Assembly (NCBI RefSeq): GCF_013409995.1
Contig: NZ_JACCBX010000001.1
Coordinates: 494,932-558,931, forward strand
Source of the DNA: Neobacillus driksii
Lineage (GTDB): Bacteria > Bacillota > Bacilli > Bacillales > Cytobacillaceae
Reading direction: 5' to 3'
Length of the DNA: 64,000 bases
In this document: positions 55,832 through 64,000 of the stretch, piece after piece
Layout: each line of letters starts with the position of its first letter
Numbering within the stretch: position 1 is the first letter of the stretch
Translations under genes and position numbers: made by a program
The notes under the pieces: model-generated
What the model was told of the DNA's origin: nothing
Database searches by the model: none
What the model saw: the letters and a program-made list of their open reading frames with translations, nothing else

Positions 55832-55935
55832 GAGAGCCCGCGAACCTGTTGAAAAAGGAGAAACGGTCCTTCATGTGGTCAATGAGAGCCCAAGAATCAG
55901 TTAGTAAAGGAAAAACGGTCACTCATAAGGTCGAT
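55832..55935 (+). repeat. two imperfect 52-bp direct repeats
   Basis: 55832-55883 and 55884-55935 start with GAGAGCCC and share GAAACGGTC or AAAACGGTC at the same offset, about two thirds identical overall. Each could encode a similar peptide (RAREPVEKGETVLHVV and RAQESVSKGKTVTHKV) but in different frames because 52 is not a multiple of three. The second could be read from ATG 55882 to 55971 (29 residues). A degraded tandem coding repeat is possible. Confidence 0.5.
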
Positions 55936-56013
55936 AAGAAATATAAAACTAGTCGCCAGAAATACGCTTGAAAATGAGGTTATGCTATTATTATTAGGTG
56001 GGGGTGATTTAGG

Positions 56014-56859
56014 ATGATTTACATTGGTGTAACAGGGTGGGGGGATCATGATAGCCTATATCCGGACCACACCTTACCTCGAGACAAACTAAAAGAATAT
56101 GCAGGTCATTTTCCTACCGTAGAAGTCGACACCGCTTTCTATGCCGTTCAACCAAGAAGAAATGCAGTTAAGTGGGTAAACGACACAACAGACTCATTCC
56201 AGTTCATAATAAAAGCGTACCAGGGGATGACAGGTCATCAGCGTGGTGAAACACCATTCGCAACCAAACAAGAAATGTTCCAGGCTTTTAAAGAGTCTCT
56301 AGAACCATACATAGTAGCAAACAAATTAGCAATGGTCTTATTTCAGTTTCCGCCCTGGTTCGATTGTAAGCGGGAAAACGTGGAATATTTACGTTGGTGT
56401 AAAAATGCAATGGGTGATTTACCTTGTGCACTTGAGTTCAGGCACCAATCTTGGTTTACAACCCGATATCGCCAGCATACACTAGATTTTATGAAAGAGG
56501 AAAGATGGATACATAGTATTTGCGATGAACCCCAATCAGGCGAGGGTTCCATACCAGCCATATTAGAAGCAATTGATTCTGAAAAACTTCTGATTCGATT
56601 CCATGGACGAAACGTGCATGGCTGGCAAAAACGTCAGGCTGAAAATTGGCGTGAGGTGCGCTACCTCTATCGTTATAATCAACAAGAACTCGAAGAATGG
56701 GCGAATATTATTAGGCAATTAGCGAATGAATCTGCTAATGTCTATGTTCTTTTTAACAACAATTCCGGCGGCGATGCAGCCGGTAACGCGAAAGAGATGA
56801 TTGACCTTTTAAATATAAAATATGAGGACCTTGCTCCCAGACAACTGGATTTATTTTAA
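56014..56859 (+). CDS. yunF: DUF72 protein, YunF-like
   Basis: 281 residues, TIM-barrel of the DUF72 family: MIYIGVTGWGDHDSLYP at the start, FPTVEVDTAFYAVQ (about 31-44), VLFQFPPWF, ALEFRHQSWF and VYVLFNNNSGGDAAGNA (about 248-264). No biochemical function is established. ATG behind TAGGTGGGGGTGATTTAGG. Position before yunE as in B. subtilis. Confidence 0.88.
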   Translation: MIYIGVTGWGDHDSLYPDHTLPRDKLKEYAGHFPTVEVDTAFYAVQPRRNAVKWVNDTTDSFQFIIKAYQGMTGHQRGETPFATKQEMFQAFKESLEPYIVANKLAMVLFQFPPWFDCKRENVEYLRWCKNAMGDLPCALEFRHQSWFTTRYRQHTLDFMKEERWIHSICDEPQSGEGSIPAILEAIDSEKLLIRFHGRNVHGWQKRQAENWREVRYLYRYNQQELEEWANIIRQLANESANVYVLFNNNSGGDAAGNAKEMIDLLNIKYEDLAPRQLDLF

Positions 56860-56863
56860 AAAA

Positions 56864-57104
56864 AGCTGTGTTAAACTAGGCTGTTGATTTGCGCTCCAAT
56901 AAGGAATACTTCTTAGAATAATCATCGCAGGGACAGGCGGTCTCTGCCTGTCCGAGGCGCTACGCTTTCCGCGGGCTCGCCCGTGAGCCTCCTTACAGCT
57001 TCGCACCTGCGGGGTCTCACTCAGCTCGTACATCCCGCAGGAGTCGAGCGCCTTCCGCTCCAATCAACAGGTTATTAAATCAACAGTTTTCCATTAACAC
57101 AGCT
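56864..57104 (-). repeat. 241-bp dispersed palindromic repeat, copy 3
   Basis: Ends AGCTGTGTTAAA (56864-56875) and TTAACACAGCT (57094-57104) are inverted, with inner CTGTTGATTT/AAATCAACAG. Reversed, the interior matches copy 1: CCTGCGGGATG, ACGAGCTGAGTGAGACCCC, GAGGCTCACGGGCGAGCC and a GGACAGGC/GCCTGTCC hairpin. Starts 4 bp after the yunF stop and ends just before the yunE ribosome site. Confidence 0.88.
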
Positions 57105-57123
57105 AATAAAAAGGAGAAAGATT

Positions 57124-57945
57124 ATGGAGTGGATTATTTTAGTTTTGATAGGAATCGCGGGCAGTTCTTTAGGCAGTTTAATTGGATTGGGCGGAGGGAT
57201 CGTGATTGTTCCTTCCTTGCTCTTTTTAAGCTCTCTGGCTACATTTGGTTACATTTCTCCTCAGACAGCAGTGGGGACCTCTCTTTTTACGATGATTTTT
57301 ACCGGACTTTCTTCCACGTTAGCTTATATGAAGCATAAAACGGTGGATTATAAAAGTGGATTGATTTTTTTGATTGGAAGTGGTCCTGGGAGTATCTTAG
57401 GAGCGTGGGTAACAGAGATATTAGATTTAAAATCATTCAATTTATTTTTCGGTATTTTTATCATTTTTGTTTCATTTGTGCTGTTATTAAAAGATAAATT
57501 AAAGCCGATCCCATATCGTAAGGATAAAGGAATTGTTCGAAGCTTTACAGATAACACAGGAAAAATCTTTGAATATGGATTTAACCCTGTAATGGGAGTT
57601 ATTATTTCGCTAATTGTCGGCTTTTTATCCGGGATTCTAGGTGTTGGCGGTGGATCGTTAATGGTGCCGACCATGATCCTATTCTTTTTCTTTCCTCCCC
57701 ATGTAGCAACAGCCACTTCGATGTTTATGATTTTGCCAACATCCATCCTTAGCTCCATTACCCATATTACTCTGGGGAATGTTGATTGGCTGCTTGCATT
57801 GGCATTAGTTCCTGGGGCATGGATTGGTGCCAGGGTAGGTGTCTATTTAAACACAAGGCTAAAGAGCAAAACAATTGTTTTATTACTACGAACCATATTA
57901 ATAATCGTCGGCATACGATTAATTTATGAAGGTATTATGGGTTAA
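57124..57945 (+). CDS. yunE: TSUP-family membrane transporter, YunE-like
   Basis: 273 residues, about eight membrane helices in two repeats: GSLIGLGGGIVIVPSLLFL (about 19-37) and GFLSGILGVGGGSLMVPTMIL. TauE/SafE family, transporting sulfite, sulfoacetate or related anions; substrate unknown. ATG after AAGGAGAAAGATT. Confidence 0.88.
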   Translation: MEWIILVLIGIAGSSLGSLIGLGGGIVIVPSLLFLSSLATFGYISPQTAVGTSLFTMIFTGLSSTLAYMKHKTVDYKSGLIFLIGSGPGSILGAWVTEILDLKSFNLFFGIFIIFVSFVLLLKDKLKPIPYRKDKGIVRSFTDNTGKIFEYGFNPVMGVIISLIVGFLSGILGVGGGSLMVPTMILFFFFPPHVATATSMFMILPTSILSSITHITLGNVDWLLALALVPGAWIGARVGVYLNTRLKSKTIVLLLRTILIIVGIRLIYEGIMG

Positions 57946-57963
57946 AAAGGATGCGAATCATGC

Positions 57964-59313
57964 ATGGAATACATTCACATATATCATACAAATGATCTTC
58001 ATAGCCATTTAAAACGATGGCCGCGAATTCAGCATTTCTTAACTAGCCGAAGAACATATCAAGAAGCTGCGGGGGAAGAATTTTTACTTTTTGATATAGG
58101 TGATTTTATTGACAGGTGGCACCCGCTTTCAGAAGGAACCCAGGGGCAAGGGAATATTGAGTTGTTAAATGAAAGCGGCTATACTGCAGTTACGATTGGT
58201 AACAATGAGGGAGTTAATTTCCCTTATGAAGGTCTGAATCATTTGTATGACAACAGGAAATTTGATGTTGTCCTGGCTAACCTCTATAACAGTAACAAGC
58301 AATATCCAGAGTGGCTAAAACCATACAAGATTTATAAAACCGAAAAGGGTACGCGGATTGGTGTGATTGGATTAACAGCCAATTTTTCGCTTCTTTATGA
58401 GCTATTAGGATGGCACCTTACAGAACCGATTGAAGAATTGAAAAGCTGGATTCAGACGCTGAGGAATCAATCAGATATCATTGTCCTGCTTTCTCATCTC
58501 GGACTTAACCATGATGAACAAATTGCAAGAGAATTTCCAGAGGTCGATATTATTCTAGGAGGTCATACTCACCATACACTTCCTGAGGGCAAGTTGGTGG
58601 GACAGACATTGCTTGCCGGGGCTGGTAAGCATGGAAGATATGTCGGGTATGTTTGCATTCAAGTTGATGAGAGAAAACCCATTGGCAAACAAGCACTATT
58701 ATATAATGTGATGGAACTTCCTTCAGTACCAGATGAGAAAGCTATTTCTAAAGAACTTTACCGAAAAGGAAAGAAATTGTTAAATCAAAAAATCACCAAA
58801 TCTCCAAAGGAATACCACCCACATGAACCGTTTCAGAAAGCTGAGCTTGCCCAGCTCCTTTGCCAAGCACTTAGAGAATGGTGCAAGGCAGATTGTGCAT
58901 TTATTAATGGAGGTCTTATTTTAGGTCCCTTACCAAGTAAAGTGACATTATATGATGTGCTCTCCATTTGTCCACATCCAATTAATCCTTGTAAAATTGA
59001 ACTTACAGGCAGTGAATTAAAGAAGGTATTGCTTGAAACAAGGGGTGAAGACTGGGCAGACCAGCAGGTAGTCGGGCTTGGTTTTAGGGGAACAGTGATG
59101 GGAGAAAGTATATATGACAGGATTAGCTTTAATGAAAACAGTGACATCTTTATCAATGGGCAAGAATTAGACTTAAACCAAACCTATACCATTGCGGTAC
59201 CAGATATGTTTACCTTCGGACACTTTTTCAAAGAAATTTTTCCACAAAAGAAAAAGGAATATTTTCTTCCTGAATTTTTACGGGACTTACTGAAATGGAA
59301 ATTAGAAAAGTAG
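57964..59313 (+). CDS. yunD: 5'-nucleotidase-family metallophosphatase, YunD-like
   Basis: 449 residues. Metallophosphatase domain with HTNDLHSHL (about 8-16), FDIGDFID, GNNEG and GGHTHHTLPEG metal motifs, and a C-terminal 5'-nucleotidase domain (about 290-430). No signal peptide, so cytoplasmic as in YunD. Likely hydrolyses nucleotides. ATG after AAAAAGGATGCGAATC. 18 bp after yunE. Confidence 0.88.
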   Translation: MEYIHIYHTNDLHSHLKRWPRIQHFLTSRRTYQEAAGEEFLLFDIGDFIDRWHPLSEGTQGQGNIELLNESGYTAVTIGNNEGVNFPYEGLNHLYDNRKFDVVLANLYNSNKQYPEWLKPYKIYKTEKGTRIGVIGLTANFSLLYELLGWHLTEPIEELKSWIQTLRNQSDIIVLLSHLGLNHDEQIAREFPEVDIILGGHTHHTLPEGKLVGQTLLAGAGKHGRYVGYVCIQVDERKPIGKQALLYNVMELPSVPDEKAISKELYRKGKKLLNQKITKSPKEYHPHEPFQKAELAQLLCQALREWCKADCAFINGGLILGPLPSKVTLYDVLSICPHPINPCKIELTGSELKKVLLETRGEDWADQQVVGLGFRGTVMGESIYDRISFNENSDIFINGQELDLNQTYTIAVPDMFTFGHFFKEIFPQKKKEYFLPEFLRDLLKWKLEK

Positions 59314-59380
59314 TCCTAGAATGTATACACGCTTTTTCTCTCGCTTTCATACGTTGATAGTGAGGAAGGGAGTGTGTAAA

Positions 59381-59683
59381 TTGATAGAGTTATCACCGGT
59401 AGAGATTAATGGTCACACGTTCTTGGCTGTTACTGTCTTACTGCCGAAAACTACACTGCTCTCCATAAGCAATGATAAGGGATATATTATGTGCGGTGCT
59501 TTAGATGTGGGGTTATTAAATGAAAAGTTAAAGGATCGTAAAATCATTGCAGCTAGAGCAGTGGGGGTAAGAACGATTGAACAGCTACTTAACGCACCAA
59601 TGGAGTCAGTCACAGACGAGGCAGAAGCAATTGGTATTACAAAAGGAATGCTCGGAAAAGACGCTCTGTTGAAAATGGTATGA
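59381..59683 (+). CDS. yunC: YunC-like DUF1805 protein
   Basis: 100 residues, matching the 101 of B. subtilis YunC. KGYIMCGALDVGLLNEKLKDR and AARAVGVRTIEQLL are the family core. Function unknown. TTG start at 59381 behind GAAGGGAG gives the standard length; longer frames are not supported. Confidence 0.85.
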   Translation: MIELSPVEINGHTFLAVTVLLPKTTLLSISNDKGYIMCGALDVGLLNEKLKDRKIIAARAVGVRTIEQLLNAPMESVTDEAEAIGITKGMLGKDALLKMV

Positions 59684-59712
59684 AAAGCTTGCATTCGTGC
59701 AGGCTTTTTCTT
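59683..59712 (+). terminator. terminator of yunE-yunD-yunC
   Basis: AAAAGCTTGCA (59683-59693) pairs with TGCAGGCTTTT (59698-59708), TTCG tetraloop. One mismatch. Confidence 0.8.
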
Positions 59713-59847
59713 ATGCACCGGCTCACTCGATGCCTGCCGCCTTTGGGCAAGGCGCTGCCGTTTTCTTCGGCCAGGCCAGCTAGTATAAATTTATAGGCTA
59801 GTTCATCCCTTTCCCGCATACATATAACATGTAAGGGGGGATGATTT

Positions 59848-60603
59848 TTGGCTAAGTTTCGTGTGCGTCACCGTAAACGGGGACCGTTACCTTTCCGATA
59901 CGTTTTGTTATTATCGTTTGTCTTTTTTATATTGTCTACTGCAATGGGAATATGGCTGGTCAACAAGGGAATTGAACCATCCTTAATGAGATATGCGGAA
60001 TCAAAAACCAAGCAAATTGCATCACAGGTTATCAATAAGGCAATTAATAAAAAAACGGTAGAAGTGGGAGATGTTATTGCCGTTGAAGCTGGTCAAAATG
60101 GTGCGCAGCCGAGTGCCAGTTTAAAAACGGAAATCATAAATCAGAAATTATCTGAAATCACCAATGAAATACAGAAAAACTTAAATGCAGCAGAAAAAGG
60201 AGATCTTGATTCACTAGAGAAATTAACGGATGTCGATATTGAGGTAAATACAGAGCAACAGGATGGGATAGTGTGGAATGTCCCGCTTGGTCAAGCAACC
60301 AATATGGCTTTGTTGGGAAATTTAGGTCCTAAAATACCTGTTAGGTTTCATGCAATTGGTGAAGTACGTCCAGATGTGAAAATTAACCCAAAACCCATGG
60401 GGATTAATAATACATGGATTGATGTGGCAATCCATCTTGAGGTTTCAGTGCAAATTATTACCCCGTTTGCAACGGAAATCACCAAATTAGAGCAAAATAT
60501 TCCAGTAGGCGGAAGATTAATACAGGGCGATGTACCACAATTTTATAATAATGGGGGAAATGGTGTTACACCATCCATTGAAATACCCTCTCCTCAGAAT
60601 TAA
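59848..60603 (+). CDS. yunB: sporulation protein YunB
   Basis: 251 residues. A Lys/Arg-rich N-terminus, one membrane helix (about 20-40) and an extracytoplasmic domain with NVPLGQATNMALLGNLGPKIPVRFHAIGEV. In B. subtilis it is a mother-cell (SigE) sporulation gene. TTG start after AAGGGGGGATGA. CATACATA at 59817-59824 resembles a SigE -10, but no good -35 was found. Confidence 0.9.
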   Translation: MAKFRVRHRKRGPLPFRYVLLLSFVFFILSTAMGIWLVNKGIEPSLMRYAESKTKQIASQVINKAINKKTVEVGDVIAVEAGQNGAQPSASLKTEIINQKLSEITNEIQKNLNAAEKGDLDSLEKLTDVDIEVNTEQQDGIVWNVPLGQATNMALLGNLGPKIPVRFHAIGEVRPDVKINPKPMGINNTWIDVAIHLEVSVQIITPFATEITKLEQNIPVGGRLIQGDVPQFYNNGGNGVTPSIEIPSPQN

Positions 60604-60604
60604 A

Positions 60605-60632
60605 AGGACTGTCAAAATGACAGTCCTATTTT
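60605..60632. terminator. bidirectional terminator between yunB and lytH
   Basis: AGGACTGTCA (60605-60614) pairs with TGACAGTCCT (60618-60627), 3-nt loop, A and T tracts. Confidence 0.85.
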
Positions 60633-61615
60633 TTCGATTTTAATGCCTGTCTTTCTTGCTGTTTCCACAGTCGTAAATGTGGGGTTGGGTCAAAGGACCA
60701 TTCAGTGTAACCATTATCTTTATACATACCATAGTGCAAGTGCGGCGGAAATTTTCCCGATGTCCCCGGAGGTCCATACCCTGAACTGCCGACACCGCCA
60801 ATTAAGGTCCCGGGTTGAACAATTTGACCTACTTTTAAATCTTTAGCAAAACCGCTAAGATGAGCAAAATAATGATACGTATTATTAATATCACGAATTC
60901 CAACTCTCCAGCCGCCGAACTTATTCCAGCCCTTCATTTCCACTATGCCATAGTTTGTAGCACGAACTGGAACACCGTAACCTGCAAAAATATCGGTACC
61001 CTCATGCATTCTTCTGCCGCCCCAGCCCCTTGCATCGCCCCACGTACTGCGATAACTATGATTGCTGCGTAATGGCAGTGGGAATACATGGGTATCTAAA
61101 TCTATCCGGCCAAAATGGCGGTAAATCTTCGCCTTTCCGGCTATAATGCCAACAGTTTTGTCGCGGTGATAATAATTCCATAACCCAATTTTAATGTTAT
61201 CGTCGTCTACTCCATATGAGAGAAGATAATTGGCGAAAGTATATAAAACATCTTCATCGCTCTTTAAACTGGCTTTTCCATCTCCATCCCCATCGACGCC
61301 CATACCATTGAAAAATTGGATAATTGCTGGGTTTTCTTCTTGGGGATTAGGATTAGTTGGTCCAGCCCATTTCTCAGGAGTAAAATAAATGCCAATTACA
61401 CTTTCCGCCTTAGGCAAATCTTTGCGAACCTGCCGAATAGTCCTTTCATACTGGTCCACGGCGGCTAAGTAATACCAAGGAATAAGTGTAACGGTTTCAA
61501 CCTTTTTGTATAGCTTCATTCTTTCCTGATATTCATCAGGACCTTTAGCATGAGCATCCCTGAGAGAAAAGCTCATAAATAAGAGGATTGTTCCAATTAT
61601 CAGAAATGCCCGCAC
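60626..61615 (-). CDS. lytH: LytH-like M23 sporulation endopeptidase
   Basis: 329 residues. Signal peptide (1-23), an N-terminal helical domain and a LytM/M23 zinc-peptidase domain (about 195-320) with MHEGTDIFA and PHLHYGMY zinc ligands. LytH of B. subtilis trims L-Ala-containing side chains of spore cortex. GTG start behind GGAGGATTCCT. Convergent with yunB. Confidence 0.9.
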   Translation of the reverse strand: MRAFLIIGTILLFMSFSLRDAHAKGPDEYQERMKLYKKVETVTLIPWYYLAAVDQYERTIRQVRKDLPKAESVIGIYFTPEKWAGPTNPNPQEENPAIIQFFNGMGVDGDGDGKASLKSDEDVLYTFANYLLSYGVDDDNIKIGLWNYYHRDKTVGIIAGKAKIYRHFGRIDLDTHVFPLPLRSNHSYRSTWGDARGWGGRRMHEGTDIFAGYGVPVRATNYGIVEMKGWNKFGGWRVGIRDINNTYHYFAHLSGFAKDLKVGQIVQPGTLIGGVGSSGYGPPGTSGKFPPHLHYGMYKDNGYTEWSFDPTPHLRLWKQQERQALKSKK

Positions 61616-61779
61616 AGGAATCCTCCTTCCGATTATTGTACGCTTTTAGTTTATGAATTCTAGGAGATTTCATTATGGACAATAATTGGAAAAAGTTTTT
61701 CGAAGTTGGTCTGCTTGTTGTTGTGACAAAAAGTATGGTAAAGTGACAAGGTGCAAACTCATTTATAGGGGTGGAAAAA

Positions 61780-62697
61780 GTGAGCAGAAATAGTGAATAC
61801 TTAAGAAAACCAGAATGGTTGAAAATAAAATTAAATACGAATGAACATTATACAGGCTTAAAACAAATGATGCGTGAAAAAAATCTACATACGGTATGTG
61901 AAGAAGCGCGCTGCCCTAATATTCACGAATGTTGGGCTGAGAGAAGAACAGCTACCTTCATGATCCTCGGTGATACATGTACACGTGCCTGTCGTTTTTG
62001 TGCAGTGAAAACAGGACTGCCAACAGAATTAGATTTGGCAGAACCAGAACGAGTGGCAGATTCAGTTCAATTAATGAACTTAAAACATGTCGTCGTTACT
62101 GCGGTAGCCCGGGATGATTTAAAAGATGGCGGGGCAGCTGTTTTTGCAGAAACCGTTAGGGCGATTAGAAGAAAAAATCCTTTTACAAGTATTGAAGTTC
62201 TTCCTTCAGATATGGGTGGTAAAGAAGAAAATTTAGCTTTGTTAATGGATGCAAAACCCGACATCTTAAATCATAATATCGAAACCGTAAGACGACTAAC
62301 GCCAAGAGTAAGAGCGCGTGCAAAATATGAACGTTCATTAGAATTTTTACGAAGAGCGAAAGTAATGCAGCCTGCGATACCAACAAAATCAAGTTTAATG
62401 GTTGGACTTGGCGAAACAAAAGAAGAAATTATTGAAGTAATGGATGACTTAAGAGCGAATAATGTCGATATCATGACGATAGGACAATATTTACAGCCAT
62501 CTAAAAGCCATCTAAAGGTTGAAAAATATTACCGCCCGGAGGAATTCGCTGAATTACGTGAAATAGCCCTCACAAAAGGCTTTAGTCATTGTGAAGCGGG
62601 TCCATTGGTCCGTTCATCCTACCATGCAGATGAACAAGTAAATGCTGCTGCAAAACACAAACAATTGCTTGGCGAAGCAGAAGCAAAAGAAGCGTAG
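61780..62697 (+). CDS. lipA: lipoyl synthase
   Basis: 305 residues. Auxiliary-cluster cysteines in [12 protein letters not shown] (about 37-48) and radical-[11 protein letters not shown] (about 63-70), C-terminal RSSYHADEQ with the serine cluster ligand. Inserts two sulfurs into octanoyl groups on GcvH and the E2 subunits. GTG at 61780 behind ATAGGGGTGG is preferred over a GTG nine bases earlier. Confidence 0.97.
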   Translation: MSRNSEYLRKPEWLKIKLNTNEHYTGLKQMMREKNLHTVCEEARCPNIHECWAERRTATFMILGDTCTRACRFCAVKTGLPTELDLAEPERVADSVQLMNLKHVVVTAVARDDLKDGGAAVFAETVRAIRRKNPFTSIEVLPSDMGGKEENLALLMDAKPDILNHNIETVRRLTPRVRARAKYERSLEFLRRAKVMQPAIPTKSSLMVGLGETKEEIIEVMDDLRANNVDIMTIGQYLQPSKSHLKVEKYYRPEEFAELREIALTKGFSHCEAGPLVRSSYHADEQVNAAAKHKQLLGEAEAKEA

Positions 62698-62705
62698 AAT
62701 GAAAA

Positions 62706-62740
62706 AGCTGCAGCCCCTATGTGCTGCAGCTAGACAATAA
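62706..62740 (+). repeat. hairpin ending in the AGCTAGACAAT repeat
   Basis: AGCTGCAGC (62706-62714) pairs with GCTGCAGCT (62723-62731), immediately followed by AGACAATAA, the tail shared with the repeats at 17377 and 35181. Confidence 0.55.
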
Positions 62741-62776
62741 AAAGAGTTCAGTCCACTTGGGCTGAACTCTTTTTGT
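62741..62776. terminator. bidirectional terminator between lipA and the yutC-like gene
   Basis: AAAGAGTTCAG (62741-62751) pairs with CTGAACTCTTT (62762-62772), flanked by A and T runs. Confidence 0.88.
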
Positions 62777-63414
62777 TAGCGATTGTTTGTATTCATAGTA
62801 TCATCAGCGGTAGCACCGTTTTCGTCTTCACTATCGCTCATACGATTGCCTTGTGGTGACTTCTTCATTTGGGTAATTAAACCATTCACTAAATTTCTGG
62901 CATTGTGACTAGTTGAATCTAAATTTGCCAGATTTTCCACATCACGCATTAATTTTGTATTGTCTGATACATAAACATGATAGTACCTAGGGACAACAGA
63001 CATAGCCGTTCTCTTTACTTGGTCGGCTGTCTGATTACGGTCTTTAGAATCTGTATCGTATGAAACGAGAACTTCTTGATCGGTTACAAGAGTGGCAACA
63101 TCATCTACATTCGGTATGTCAGTACTTAACTGACTAATAATATTAGCGACTTGTTCACGATCTATAGCTGCGTAGTGTGCAGTTCCGCCCCTGTCCCCCT
63201 GGATCGGGCTTCTTTGATGACGGACAAAGCCATAATCATCGCTCACATTGCGAGCACCCTGACCGCCGCCTTCATTATAAAGCTCTTCACGTTTGTTATT
63301 GACATTTATGGTATCTCCGCTTTCTTTATACACATCACGATTGGCCATATCCCTTGAGCATCCTGCTGCTGTTAGGAATAAACAAAAAACAATCATTATC
63401 GACCATTTTTTCAC
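62776..63414 (-). CDS. yutC: YhcN/YlaJ-family sporulation lipoprotein (YutC-like)
   Basis: 212 residues. Lipobox TAAGC (Cys19), a polar linker, and the YhcN/YlaJ domain (about 85-180, REQVANIISQLSTDIPNVDDVATLVTDQEVLV). Such lipoproteins are found in spore membranes. GTG at 63414 is 8 nt after AGGAGG and preferred over the GTG nine bases earlier. Acidic C-terminal tail. Confidence 0.85.
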   Translation of the reverse strand: MKKWSIMIVFCLFLTAAGCSRDMANRDVYKESGDTINVNNKREELYNEGGGQGARNVSDDYGFVRHQRSPIQGDRGGTAHYAAIDREQVANIISQLSTDIPNVDDVATLVTDQEVLVSYDTDSKDRNQTADQVKRTAMSVVPRYYHVYVSDNTKLMRDVENLANLDSTSHNARNLVNGLITQMKKSPQGNRMSDSEDENGATADDTMNTNNR

Positions 63415-63527
63415 TTTAAGCACCTCCTTTTTATAGAATAGCCAAATAACTCATTTTTTTTCTTAGTAATTGATGGTGAATCGGTTATAATGAAAGAAAG
63501 ATTTACTGGTAAATTTGAGGTGATAAC

Positions 63528-63803
63528 ATGATCAGTTTAAACGGTGCCACGTATGAAATCGTGCAGGAACATAGAGATGCCTTTAATGAGGAGGCTCTAA
63601 AGGCAAGATACAGTGATATATTATCCAGATATGATTATATTGTTGGGGATTGGGGATATGGACAGCTCCGGCTGAAAGGCTTTTTTGAGGATCAGAATCA
63701 AAAAGCAACATTTGACACCAAAATCAGTACATTAAGTGAATATTTGTATGAATACTGTAATTTTGGCTGTGCCTATTTTGTTTTGAAAAAAGTCAAAAAG
63801 TAA
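63528..63803 (+). CDS. yutD: YutD-like DUF1027 protein
   Basis: 91 residues, matching the family: YEIVQEHRDAFNEEALKARYSDIL, YDYIVGDWGYGQLRLKGFF, and C-terminal YCNFGCAYFVLKK with two cysteines. Function unknown. ATG after GAGGTGATAAC. Follows lipA-yutC as in B. subtilis. Confidence 0.9.
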   Translation: MISLNGATYEIVQEHRDAFNEEALKARYSDILSRYDYIVGDWGYGQLRLKGFFEDQNQKATFDTKISTLSEYLYEYCNFGCAYFVLKKVKK

Positions 63804-63808
63804 TAAAA

Positions 63809-63840
63809 AAAGGCTGGCCAAAACGGCAAGCCTTTAATGT
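63809..63840 (+). terminator. terminator of yutD
   Basis: AAAGGCTGGCC (63809-63819) pairs with GGCAAGCCTTT (63825-63835) with one mismatch. A second hairpin AGCCTCAG/CTGAGGCT (63851-63858, 63873-63880) adjoins the next stop codon. Confidence 0.75.
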
Positions 63841-63880
63841 GGTATCTCCAAGCCTCAGTGCGGGTTAACGTGCTGAGGCT

Positions 63881-64000
63881 TTAGTGCGTATAAGGTGGTT
63901 GTTCCTCTTTATCGGGGTCGTCATGTGTCGGGTGTGCCCCTTCCATTTGACGAGGGATATCCTGATGAAAGGTTTTATTTTCGTAATTAAAGTTGCTATA
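63881..64000 (-). CDS. C-terminal end of an unknown protein, cut by right edge
   Basis: The last 39 codons of a minus-strand frame ending at TAA (63881-63883). The tail is hydrophilic: FHQDIPRQMEG, then HPTHDDPDKEEQPPYTH. No stop occurs up to the edge and no other frame is as open. Its start is outside the window; not recognised. Confidence 0.5.
   Translation of the reverse strand, partial: YSNFNYENKTFHQDIPRQMEGAHPTHDDPDKEEQPPYTH

Noticed and set aside
55783..55881. Frame starting in the suf terminator
   Set aside because: It would begin inside the terminator hairpin; only the short ATG at 55882 could be real.

Overview
The window reads as chromosomal DNA of a spore-forming, low-GC Gram-positive bacterium of the family Bacillaceae. 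Evidence is spore genes (CotF-type coat protein, YuzL, YunB, LytH, YhcN/YlaJ lipoprotein), strong AGGAGG-type ribosome sites with many GTG and TTG starts, and long stretches in the same order as the Bacillus subtilis yus, yur, yun and yut regions. No rRNA, tRNA, prophage, CRISPR array or transposase was seen. Most of the window is housekeeping or metabolic core, with accessory insertions.

Left part (1-25 kb): a divergent CotF-like coat gene, then a three-gene encapsulin iron-storage operon (ferritin-like IMEF cargo, shell, [2Fe-2S] ferredoxin). Both cargo proteins carry the same shell-targeting peptide FTVGSLI, one at the C-terminus and one at the N-terminus. A convergent gene of unknown function has a Fur box in front of it. 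Next come membrane proteins (DUF2085, AI-2E-family, CDF), a thioesterase, nadE, an APC amino-acid transporter, a cystine-type ABC system (tcyABC-like), yuaF-floT behind a SigW-type promoter, a two-component system preceded by 11-bp phased direct repeats, a tungstate ABC system with its HTH/binding-protein fusion regulator, azoR and uppP.

Middle (25-45 kb): rodA, then a hydroxamate/citrate-type siderophore uptake locus (binding protein, two permeases, ATPase, FhuF-like reductase, YusU) with four Fur-like boxes. A divergent type-I glutamine synthetase follows, with a perfect GlnR/TnrA box. The fatty-acid degradation operon fadN-fadA-fadE lies behind a perfect FadR palindrome. Then come yusI, gcvH, yusG, yusF and yusE, and a 1543-residue secreted subtilase with three cell-wall-binding repeats that interrupts the yus order.

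Right part (45-64 kb): a YusD-like protein, O-acetylhomoserine sulfhydrylase, a SAM-I riboswitch controlling metNPQ, the sufCDSUB iron-sulfur assembly operon, and the yunF-yunE-yunD-yunC-yunB-lytH-lipA-yutC-yutD block. Iron is a recurring theme: uptake (siderophore), release (FhuF-like protein), storage (encapsulin) and use (Suf, LipA). Three copies of a 200-300 bp GC-rich palindromic repeat with terminal inverted repeats, and three remnants of a shorter repeat, sit between genes.
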